A stretch of 64,000 nt of DNA from Leptolyngbya sp. Cla-17 (GTDB lineage Bacteria; Cyanobacteriota; Cyanobacteriia; Leptolyngbyales; Leptolyngbyaceae), in NCBI RefSeq assembly GCF_016807185.1, contig NZ_JAEVYN010000002.1, forward strand, positions 2,393,367 through 2,457,366. The letters run 5' to 3'. How positions within the stretch are numbered: position 1 is the stretch's first letter; every line of letters starts with the position of its first letter. Below are positions 16,862 through 25,082 of the stretch, piece by piece. The notes beneath the pieces are model-generated. The model saw nothing but the letters and a program-made list of their open reading frames with translations. It was not told the origin of the DNA and ran no database searches. Both the position numbers and the translations under genes were made by a program.

Positions 16862-18775
16862 ATGGAAGATTCCTTACCCATTACAGTTCTCATAAGCACA
16901 GCCGTAGGGGTTGGTATCGGTGCTCAGGTTTTAGCCCGATGGCTTCAAATCCCCGGCATTGTGTTGCTGCTGCTCTTTGGTATCATTTTAGGCTCTAGTG
17001 GCTTAGGGTTGCTGGAGCCGTCGCTTTTGGGTAGTGGCTTAGAAGTCATTGTTTCTCTAGCGATCGCCTTGATTCTCTTTGAGGGTGGGCTAAACTTGCA
17101 GATTCGCGATCTGAGCAGCGTTTCAGTTAGCCTTCGCAATCTGGTGACGGTTGGGGTGCTAGTTACATTTTCGGGTGGAGCGATCGCTGCCCATGCGTTA
17201 AACCAGTTTCCTTGGGCGATCGCCCTTCTCTACGCCTCGTTAGTGGTAGTAACGGGTCCAACTGTTGTAACTCCCTTGCTGAAACTCGTTGGGGTTGAAC
17301 AGCGAGTCGCCACCCTCCTAGAGGGTGAGGGCATTCTGATTGATCCCCTGGGGGCAATCGTGGCGGTGTTTACCCTCACGATCGTATTAAGTCAGCATGA
17401 GGTGCCCTTGGTTTTGGTTGGAACGGCAATACCCTTGCTGTTGCTGAAAGGATTAGGGCTGAGGCTAGGGATTGGCACCGCGATCGGGTTAGTTGGAGGC
17501 GGCTTGCTAAGTCTGTTGCTGAGACAATCTAAATCGTTGCCGCAAGAATTGAAAAATTTAGTCGTACTTGCGGCAGTGTGGGGAGCGTTCAGTCTGGCAC
17601 AAGCGCTGCGAAGCGAGTCAGGTTTATTGGTCGCTGTGCTGATGGGTGTGATCCTGCGCGCAGCTGCCATTCCCGAAGAACGCTTGATCCGGCAGTTTAA
17701 TGAACAGTTGGGGATTCTGGCAAATTCGGTGCTGTTTATTTTATTAGCGGCTGATTTGTCGATCGCTCGCATCCTCGATTTAGGTTGGGGAGGTGTCCTG
17801 ACGGTGTTGACACTGATGCTCATCGTGCGCCCCATCAACATTCTGCTATCAACCTGGAATCAGAGCTTTAGCTGGAAACAGCAGTTCTTTTTGTCCTGGA
17901 TTGCTCCTCGTGGCATTGTCGCTGCATCCATGGCATCCTTATTTGCACTTTCCCTCACAAAAGCAGGCATCGCAGGGGGTGAGGCAATGAAAGCGCTCGT
18001 TTTTCTCACCATCCTAATGACAGTATTAATTCAAGGACTCACAGCAGGCTGGATTGCCCGCTGTCTGGGGTTGCAGACGACGCAGGTCAGAACCGTTATT
18101 GTAGGCAATACTCAGTTGGGTCAACTGCTAGTCCGACTACTTCAACAGAAAGGAGAAACAGTGGCGTTGATTGACCTCAACGCTAGCGATGCTAAGCCAG
18201 TTCAGCTCGATGACATTCCTGTAATCAGCCAATACTTAGATCTAGAGGAACTAGAGGCAGAAGGGAGCGCATCATTGAGCACATTTTTGGCGCTGACTAA
18301 CAATCCAGAACTAAACGGTATCTTGGCGCAACGGGCTTTAGAATTATTCCGCCCCGATAAAGTAGCCACCTTATCTCAGCCCCCATTAAATCGTGGAGAT
18401 CACCCCAGTTTTGCTACAACGGGCATTAAGATTGCTTTTGCAGCTCAAGTTTCTCTGGATCGGTGGAATCAGTCTCTCACCAAGAAGGACGTGGAGCTGT
18501 TCGAGGTGGTATTGCAGTCAGAGGGCTTTGCCGCACAGCAAGCTGAATTACAAGCCTGCATCGCCGCCGGTGATTTGCTACCGCTTTTGCGAAATCGAGC
18601 CGATCAGTTACAAATTATGCTTGCTAATGAACCCTGGCACATGGGCGATCTCATCACTTTTTTGCTGGATAAAGCCTCATCTGCCAAAATACCGACGTTG
18701 AGCCAGAGCCACTCGACTCTCTTGCCTCTACCAGATCAAGCACTCTCAGAGACAGTTTTGCTGCAACCAACGTGA
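16862..18775 (+). CDS. Cation:proton antiporter with C-terminal TrkA-N-like regulatory domain
   Basis: 637 residues. Residues ~1-400 are a CPA exchanger with LILFEGGLNLQIRDL, ASLVVVTGPTVVTPLLKLVG and LLEGEGILIDPLGAIVA, in which TGPTVVTPLL replaces the TDPV motif of typical CPA1 proteins. From about residue 408 a Rossmann-like TrkA_N/RCK domain starts: VRTVIVGNTQLGQLLVRLLQQKG, then VALIDLNAS and a FLALTNNPELN segment. The glycine motif is degenerate (GNTQLGQ for GxGxxG), so nucleotide binding may be altered. Further C-terminal residues resemble a TrkA_C-like or PAS-less helical region. Probably a Na+ or K+/H+ antiporter gated by ligand. Complete, apparently monocistronic. Confidence 0.88.
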   Translation: MEDSLPITVLISTAVGVGIGAQVLARWLQIPGIVLLLLFGIILGSSGLGLLEPSLLGSGLEVIVSLAIALILFEGGLNLQIRDLSSVSVSLRNLVTVGVLVTFSGGAIAAHALNQFPWAIALLYASLVVVTGPTVVTPLLKLVGVEQRVATLLEGEGILIDPLGAIVAVFTLTIVLSQHEVPLVLVGTAIPLLLLKGLGLRLGIGTAIGLVGGGLLSLLLRQSKSLPQELKNLVVLAAVWGAFSLAQALRSESGLLVAVLMGVILRAAAIPEERLIRQFNEQLGILANSVLFILLAADLSIARILDLGWGGVLTVLTLMLIVRPINILLSTWNQSFSWKQQFFLSWIAPRGIVAASMASLFALSLTKAGIAGGEAMKALVFLTILMTVLIQGLTAGWIARCLGLQTTQVRTVIVGNTQLGQLLVRLLQQKGETVALIDLNASDAKPVQLDDIPVISQYLDLEELEAEGSASLSTFLALTNNPELNGILAQRALELFRPDKVATLSQPPLNRGDHPSFATTGIKIAFAAQVSLDRWNQSLTKKDVELFEVVLQSEGFAAQQAELQACIAAGDLLPLLRNRADQLQIMLANEPWHMGDLITFLLDKASSAKIPTLSQSHSTLLPLPDQALSETVLLQPT

Positions 18776-19163
18776 TTATTTAGGATAAGCAATGCGCTGA
18801 TGGTGAAACTGCTGCCAGACCTGCACAAAAATGTGGGAGATTTGCGAAAGTTCTTGTCTGCTTCAATCCTACTTCCCACCTGCTGATATGCCAATGATAA
18901 ATAACTCAGCACCAATGCTCGATTGACATTATCTTGTTGGACTTGATAGGTGGTGGCTGCCCTTTGCCAATGAGTGATTGCTTGAGTGAACTGCCCCGAC
19001 TGGTAGTACGATCGACCGTGCTGCACAAGCTGTACTGCATCAAGCGGGGTGCGACGCTTGCCAGTGAAGCTGATTTAGGGTCCTCTAACGTTAGGGCTAG
19101 GAGCAGAGATAGGCAGATACCGAGTATCATCTGCACTAGAAATGATTGTTGATTCAATATCAT
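18776..19163 (-). pseudogene. Decayed TPR (CHAT-type) protein gene remnant
   Basis: Three pieces in different frames read as one protein. From 19163 there is a signal peptide (LVQMILGICLSLLLALTL) up to VAPRL. After a one-base shift near 19045 comes LDAVQLVQHGRSYYQSGQFTQAI and a TPR-like stretch ending ALVLSYLSLAYQQVG. A possible further shift near 18850 leads to FVQVWQQFHHQRIAYPK and a stop at 18776. The start matches the usual N-terminus of cyanobacterial TPR-CHAT proteins (roughly 800-1000 residues), so most of the gene is missing. It directly abuts the antiporter stop on the opposite strand. Confidence 0.65.
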
Positions 19164-19296
19164 TCCACCTTCATGACTTAGCCTAGACTACGACAAAAAG
19201 TTGACAATCATCATCGTCTCTCGGCGGAATATACCTTTATTGAGGAGTTATGCAAAGAACCCCACCCTTGAGAGTCTTTTAACTGTAATAAAGCAG

Positions 19297-22200
19297 TTAG
19301 CCCATCATCGTCACGATCGCCTTGATCAATTCATCCGGTTCAACAGGCTTGGATATGTGCGCTTGAAATCCGACTGCTAACGCTTGTTGCTGATTCATTT
19401 CCCCAGCATAGGCGGTGAGGGCGATCGCAGGCAAAGCTGCTGGCTGGGCAAGCATCGGAGCCTGGCTGCCTGGTTCACTGGCAGTTTTAGAAATCTGGCG
19501 CATTAGCTCATAACCATCCATCTCTGGCATGCCGATATCACTCAGGAGTAGATCGAAGGAGGTGGTTGAGAGCTGTTGCAGAGCCTCGATCGCTGAATTG
19601 ACAGCCGTCACTTCGGCTCCCGCTTGTTCTACGACAAATGCCACAAACTCGCGAGAATCAAGTTCATCATCGACGACTAGCACCCGTAGATTTGCCAAAG
19701 GAGGAGTGTCAGATTGAACTAAAATCGGGTCGGTCATGGCCTCAACTGGATTCACAGTCTGCAAGAAAGGCAGTTCAACGGTGAACGTTGCTCCCTGTCC
19801 TTCACCCAGGCTCTCAACCCAAATGCTGCCGCCGTGCAGTTCTACAATCTGACGTGCGATCGCCAGTCCCAGACCCAAACCGCCAAACTTGCGGGTGGTG
19901 GCTCCGTCCTCTTGCCGGAAATGCTCAAAAACATAGGGTAGAAACTCTGACCGGATGCCTTTGCCTGTATCGCTCACTTGCAGTTGAGCCTGATGATTGA
20001 CGTGCGTGAGCCGAACTTCAACCCTGCCCCCCGTCGGTGTAAATTTCACGGCATTCGAGAGAAGGTTCCACACAACCTGTTGGAGTCGTCCCGCATCCCC
20101 CAAAACCTGTCCCACATTGGGTTCAATATGGACTTCAATGCTGATACTTTTCACCTCTGCTGCCAGCCGCACGGTTTCGATCGCGGACGAAATGACAAAC
20201 GCCAAACTTACCGAAGCCACGTTGAGTGCCAGTTTTCCCTGCATAATGCGGGAAATATCAAGCAGGTCATCGATGAGCTGAGACTGAAGTTTGGCGTTGC
20301 GCTCGATCGTGGCCAAGGCTCCAGCCGTTCTAGCGGAATCTAACTTGCCGCCGCGTAACAACTTTGCCCAGCCCAAGATGGGATTGAGCGGCGAGCGTAG
20401 TTCATGGGACAGGACGGCCAAAAATTCATCTTTAATCCGGTTGGCGCGATCGGCTGCTGCTCGTGCAGCTTGTTCACGGGCAAGAAGTTGTTCCCGTTCT
20501 ACCTCAATACGCTTCTGCTCAGTAATATTGAGCACAGTGCCGACAAAACGTTGGGGGTGGTCAGCCGCATCAAAGTAAACCTGCCCTCTGGCCGCAATCC
20601 ACTGTTCAATCCCATCCTGAATTCCAATCGTGCGATATTCTGTGTCGTATTTGCCGCCGCTAGCGGGGTTCAAAGTCCATTGCACCACCTGCTCTAATCG
20701 TTCGCGATCATCGGGGTGCAGTCCTATGAAAAAGACCTCAATGCTGCTCTCAGCTTCAGGTGGTAAGCCAAACAAGGCTTTGCAACCCTCGTCCCAAATC
20801 AAGTGATTGGTGCTGAGATCCCAGTCCCACGTGCCTAATTGAGCAGCTTCGATCGCCATGCGAAGGCGGTTTTCACTGTCGCGCAGGGCTGCGTCCGTCT
20901 GGCGCTGTTCAATCAAGTCAGCCGCTTGACGAGCCAGCAAATCGAGAAACCGCAACTCGCGCTCACTGGGTCGGTGATGATCACGCCACTGAGTTGAAAC
21001 CATGCCGATGATTTTGCCTGATCGGGTAATCAGTGGGGTGGATTGCCCAGAGCGGTAGCCCGCCTCCGTAAGCATTTGCCCCGATCCGTCAGGGTTCTCG
21101 CTCTCCGGCACATCGAAGTCAACGAAGCTGCGCTTGCCATTTTTTAGGGCAACGCCGCAGGGCGTGTTAGAACTTTCATTCATCCGATAGAAATGCTTGA
21201 GCATCGTCGGCTCAAAGCCCTGCGCGATAAGCAACACCAGCTCTTGCGTCGCTTCATCAAGAATTTGCACCGTTCCAGCATCTGCTCGGGTGAGCGCGAT
21301 CGCGGCAGATACAACTCCCTGGTACAGCGTATGAATATCGTCTTCGGTCACGAGCCGTGCACCCAGTTGGTGGAGGAGTTGCATATCTTGCAAGTCTGCC
21401 GTGATCACTGCCTCAGCGCGGGCGCGTTCGACTGCCGCCCAAGTGCGCTCAGCGATTTCTTCTGCCAGAGCGACTTCTTCTGGTTTCCAAACTCGCGGCT
21501 CTGTGATGTGGACTGCCAAGCCAGCAACAAACTCGCCGTTCTTAACTAAAGGGATACTGATATGGGCCCCAATTTGAAGCGCTGCGTACGCTGACCGTTG
21601 AGTTGGGGACAGGTTAGGGTCGGATTCCACATCTGACACAGAAACCGTACGACTATCGCAGCTTGCTGCAAACAGCTTTGGTCCGAACGAATCAATCGGG
21701 TAACTGCCAGTAAGGGCTGCGGCTCCATTGACGTAATCGTGCTCAACGACGTAATTATTGCCACGCACCTCGAAGTAAGCCACACGATTCGCACCGAGAT
21801 ATTCGCCTAGCAGACGGCTTGCCATTGCCTGCATCTCTATTGGGTCAATTAGTGGCCGAAGCGCGTCAGTCAGAGAGACACGAAAAGCATTGGCTTCAGC
21901 GGTTCGCTGCGCCATTTCTTCTGCTTGTTTGCGATCGCTAATGTCTTTGAACACGATCGCCACTTTTCGATCCTCTGGCTCCCCTGTGCAGCAGGCATAC
22001 ACATCAAACCAGCGATTGAGCGTGGCGGAGCTATTTTCAAACCGAATGGACTCGCCCGTCAGCGCCACTCGACCATAAATTTCAATCCAGTGTTCTTCAA
22101 AATTCAACTGACGCGCTGTTTTACCAACGGCTTTTTGTAATCCGGTTTGTTGCTCAAAGATGGGGTTGACTTCCAGGATGCGATAGTCGATCGGCGTGTC

Positions 22201-23664
22201 GTGGGCATCCAGCAAGACTTGAATCACACAAAAGCCTTCATCGATCGACTCAAACAGCGTCCGATAGCGTTCTTCAGATTGGCGCAGGGCGATTTCTGCT
22301 TGAATCTGTTCAGTCACATTTCTGAAATAGATCGTGATGCCATCGGTAGCTGGGTAGGAGCGCACTTCATACCAGCGATCGTGATCGGGGTAGAACGCCG
22401 TGAGTGACTCAGCAACGCGATCACGCATCACACGTCGATACATTTGTTCAAATTCACTACCATCCAGACCTGGAAATTCTTCCCAAAAAACTTTTCCCGT
22501 CAGACTCCCGGACGCACACCCTAGCAATGCTTCAGCAGTTGAATTCACATAGGTAAATTGCCAGCTCTGATTCAAGGCAAGGAAGGCATCACTAATGCTC
22601 TCTAGAATACTCCGGCTCTGCTCCTCGTTTTCCCGCAAGGCTTGTTCTGTCTGCTTACGAGCGCTAACATCTCGTGAAACAACCAGCAACTGCTTCGGCT
22701 TGCCCAAAACATCCAAAATCGGGGTCAAAACCACGTCCCACCATTTCGGTGTTCCCTTCAAGGTGGGGCAATATCCACTGAATTGACCTGTTCCACCTGC
22801 CTGCGCCGTTTTTACAGCCTGGGCAGCATTCGCTTGATCGGCGTCTCGCCAAAACTGAATCCAAGCGGTGCCAACCAATGGAGTACAGTCTTCAACCTCC
22901 ATCAAACAGCGTCCTGGACCGTTCAGTGAGAGGACATAGCCGTCGAGATCCAGAACTTTAATGCAGTCAGCACTACTCTCAAACACACTGTGATTGAACG
23001 CTTCGCTCTCTTGCAAGGATTGCTCAGCCTGCACTTTTAATCCAGCCATCTGACGCAGATGCATACTCTGCAACGCTGCTGCCGCGAACCCTGCAAGACT
23101 TGTCGCTAACCGTAGATCTTCACGGTCAAACTGTTGCTGTTCCGTGTGAGAAAACAGCCAAAGGATACCGAGTGGTTGATCGTTGACGCAGATTGGAATC
23201 AGCAATCCCTCAACGATGGGAAACTGTAGCTGATACAGGTATGTAAAATAACGTTCGGGATAGGAGTAGAGTTGTGGATGCCCGCAGCGAGTCGCCGTGC
23301 CACAAAGACTAAAGTTGCTTGGCGTAGTGGTTTGTTCCCAGGACTCTAAGGCACCTGCGATCGCCACCCAGCGAAACACGGAGGAGCCATCCGCTAAAGT
23401 CTCTAACAAGCTGACTCCAACCGTGTCGGCTTGGTACAGATCTCTGGCAATCTGCACCAGGGTTTTGAGCCTCGACTGTGGCTCGTCCGTCAGTTGTTGA
23501 GCAAGCGAGGCAAAGGCTTGATTTTCAGCCGCTAAGTCCGGCTGCCTTGCCGGACGCTCCTCCAGGGCAGGCGTGATCAGCACATCGGCTTCAGTCAGTA
23601 CCGGAGGGCAGTTTTGAGGTAAACCTTGCTCTGAGACAAAGTGACTTGGAGAGCGATCAGTCAT
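19297..23664 (-). CDS. Large hybrid sensor histidine kinase (GAF/PAS array-HisKA-HATPase-REC)
   Basis: 1455 residues, no membrane spans. Approximate order: GAF (45-205), PAS (225-340), PAS (345-460), PAS (470-590), GAF (600-755), GAF (770-935), PAS/PAC (950-1070), HisKA with LAVLSHELRSPLNPILGWAKLL (~1086), HATPase with NLLSNAVKFTPTGG, DTGKGIRSEF and GGLGLGLAIARQI, and REC (1325-1455) with LVVDDE, Asp in LLLSDIGMPEMDG, and Lys in HISKPVEPDEL. All key phospho-sites are present. This cytosolic multi-sensor design is typical of cyanobacteria. GAF Cys residues (for example CGTATRCGHPQ) are present, but there is no clear phytochrome-type chromophore motif. An XRE-type gene ends 13 bases before the start, suggesting an operon. 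Confidence 0.93.
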   Translation of the reverse strand: MTDRSPSHFVSEQGLPQNCPPVLTEADVLITPALEERPARQPDLAAENQAFASLAQQLTDEPQSRLKTLVQIARDLYQADTVGVSLLETLADGSSVFRWVAIAGALESWEQTTTPSNFSLCGTATRCGHPQLYSYPERYFTYLYQLQFPIVEGLLIPICVNDQPLGILWLFSHTEQQQFDREDLRLATSLAGFAAAALQSMHLRQMAGLKVQAEQSLQESEAFNHSVFESSADCIKVLDLDGYVLSLNGPGRCLMEVEDCTPLVGTAWIQFWRDADQANAAQAVKTAQAGGTGQFSGYCPTLKGTPKWWDVVLTPILDVLGKPKQLLVVSRDVSARKQTEQALRENEEQSRSILESISDAFLALNQSWQFTYVNSTAEALLGCASGSLTGKVFWEEFPGLDGSEFEQMYRRVMRDRVAESLTAFYPDHDRWYEVRSYPATDGITIYFRNVTEQIQAEIALRQSEERYRTLFESIDEGFCVIQVLLDAHDTPIDYRILEVNPIFEQQTGLQKAVGKTARQLNFEEHWIEIYGRVALTGESIRFENSSATLNRWFDVYACCTGEPEDRKVAIVFKDISDRKQAEEMAQRTAEANAFRVSLTDALRPLIDPIEMQAMASRLLGEYLGANRVAYFEVRGNNYVVEHDYVNGAAALTGSYPIDSFGPKLFAASCDSRTVSVSDVESDPNLSPTQRSAYAALQIGAHISIPLVKNGEFVAGLAVHITEPRVWKPEEVALAEEIAERTWAAVERARAEAVITADLQDMQLLHQLGARLVTEDDIHTLYQGVVSAAIALTRADAGTVQILDEATQELVLLIAQGFEPTMLKHFYRMNESSNTPCGVALKNGKRSFVDFDVPESENPDGSGQMLTEAGYRSGQSTPLITRSGKIIGMVSTQWRDHHRPSERELRFLDLLARQAADLIEQRQTDAALRDSENRLRMAIEAAQLGTWDWDLSTNHLIWDEGCKALFGLPPEAESSIEVFFIGLHPDDRERLEQVVQWTLNPASGGKYDTEYRTIGIQDGIEQWIAARGQVYFDAADHPQRFVGTVLNITEQKRIEVEREQLLAREQAARAAADRANRIKDEFLAVLSHELRSPLNPILGWAKLLRGGKLDSARTAGALATIERNAKLQSQLIDDLLDISRIMQGKLALNVASVSLAFVISSAIETVRLAAEVKSISIEVHIEPNVGQVLGDAGRLQQVVWNLLSNAVKFTPTGGRVEVRLTHVNHQAQLQVSDTGKGIRSEFLPYVFEHFRQEDGATTRKFGGLGLGLAIARQIVELHGGSIWVESLGEGQGATFTVELPFLQTVNPVEAMTDPILVQSDTPPLANLRVLVVDDELDSREFVAFVVEQAGAEVTAVNSAIEALQQLSTTSFDLLLSDIGMPEMDGYELMRQISKTASEPGSQAPMLAQPAALPAIALTAYAGEMNQQQALAVGFQAHISKPVEPDELIKAIVTMMG

Positions 23665-23677
23665 AGAGTCTCCGTCC

Positions 23678-23911
23678 TTACGTTGAAAAATGCTGGACTA
23701 ACAAATCTTGACCGCGATCGCCCATCTGGTGCAGCACAGATTCAATTTGCTTTAAGGCAAGGGACAAGGGCTGAGTTCGACCGTTGCCCCAACGATTCAC
23801 ACTTTGAAAGGAAACGCCTAACTTGGCGACAAACTCAGCCTGCGAAAGGGCAAACCGTTGCCGCGTTTCTCGCACAAGGTCGATTAGGTCTGATTGTTCA
23901 ATCGTAGGCAT
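23678..23911 (-). CDS. XRE-type helix-turn-helix protein
   Basis: 77 residues from the ATG at 23911 (MPTIEQSDLIDLVRE); an earlier ATG at 23953 adds a 14-residue Cys-rich leader with no homology feel. The HTH is RFALSQAEFVAKLGVSFQSVNRWGNGRTQPLSLALKQIES, very close to the Cro/CI fold and to the HTH often placed beside cyanobacterial hybrid kinases. No effector domain. The stop codon lies 13 bases before the hybrid kinase start, so the two are probably co-transcribed and may form a signalling unit. DNA target unknown. Confidence 0.85.
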   Translation of the reverse strand: MPTIEQSDLIDLVRETRQRFALSQAEFVAKLGVSFQSVNRWGNGRTQPLSLALKQIESVLHQMGDRGQDLLVQHFST

Positions 23912-23953
23912 ACAGCACGAATCATGAGTTGCATTCATTGTACCTACCATCAA

Positions 23954-24329
23954 GCCTCAACGAGTGCAGGTTTGCAGTAGCCCCTAAAGATGAACGGTGC
24001 CAGGATGCAGCGCTAACACCATCCGGCGATCGTGCTAATGCGACAGGTGCATGACCAAGTTTAAGCGCATGCAAGCGCTGAGTTTTCTCACACCAAATCT
24101 AAGCAGCGTCCTCTGTGCTATCTAACCCTAGTCTCCATCGACCTAGACAATCTGCTCCGTTGCAATTAGTTCACGACAGTGTATCGACGATGCCGTTGTG
24201 TCATTTAGCACGACGGTTAATCTTAGACGTTCTAATTCGGCAGGCAGAGAAGATTTATAGTGTCTATGTATTGATTAGTAAAAGTGACGCAGTATAACGC
24301 TGCTGTTAGGTTATAAAAATGCTGCGCCT
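23954..24329. other. Intergenic region, about 375 bases
   Basis: Lies between the divergent XRE/kinase operon and the GXWXG gene and must hold both promoters. No credible ORF, tRNA or terminator hairpin was seen. Confidence 0.4.
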
Positions 24330-24878
24330 GTGGAGATAATTCGCGTGAAGACATTTTCTGAAGCTGTTGATGTTGGCACAAGCACTGCTGGGGCATGGGA
24401 ACTTTTCGACAGCCTCGATGCTGTCGATATCGACTTTATGTTGGGCTCGTGGAAAGGTGCGGGCTTCCCCACTAATCACCCACTTGATGGCGCACTCGAG
24501 GCTTACTATTGGCACGGCAAGCGGTTCGAGAACACCGAGCAGGTCCATCCGCTAATTTTCAAGACCATGAGCGGGGACACAACAAGTATTAACCCCCTCT
24601 GGATGATGCCTGCGTTAAGTTTGCTTGATCGGTTGCCAATCCCCAAGTCGCAAGCTGTAGGGCGCATTTTTCAAATGTGCATTTCGTTGTTTGCCACCCG
24701 CCGTTCGTGTGCGCGTCTTCGGATGACACACTATCGGGGCAAGGAGAGTGCAACCATGATTTATGATGCTTTACCCATCAACGATATCTTCTGTAAGGTG
24801 GATGAGGATACCGTGTTGGGTGTCATGGACTTAAAGGGGATGGAACAACCCTTCTTCTTTGTGTTGCGGCGTGAGTAG
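24330..24878 (+). CDS. GXWXG/DUF4334 domain protein
   Basis: 182 residues. The N-terminal half holds the GXWXG motif LGSWKGAGFPTNHPLDG followed by YWHGKRFENTEQVHPLIF. The C-terminal half, from RRSCARLRMTHYRGKESATMIYDALPINDIF to FVLRRE, matches DUF4334, with which GXWXG is usually fused. The fold is predicted to be a small beta-rich, lipocalin-like barrel; no function is established. The start is a GTG at 24330, and no ATG lies upstream in frame. A pocket-type ligand-binding role is possible but unproven. Stand-alone transcription is likely, since the next gene (NRPS) is convergent. Confidence 0.8.
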   Translation: MEIIRVKTFSEAVDVGTSTAGAWELFDSLDAVDIDFMLGSWKGAGFPTNHPLDGALEAYYWHGKRFENTEQVHPLIFKTMSGDTTSINPLWMMPALSLLDRLPIPKSQAVGRIFQMCISLFATRRSCARLRMTHYRGKESATMIYDALPINDIFCKVDEDTVLGVMDLKGMEQPFFFVLRRE

Positions 24879-25082
24879 AGTAAGGCTAAAAATTCGTTTG
24901 GGCTTGATTATAGCAATAGGCAAATTATAGGCAAGATTGAAGGGACGACAAATTGAAGCTTATAGAGGCTAGTTATTTTCTCATTCTACGATCGCACCTG
25001 AACGCTCAACTGTCCCTAATTTAGAGGAACGATCGCAATAGAGTAATCCTCTGGAGTTAAAGCGAGTTTCTTTTAAGTCAAA

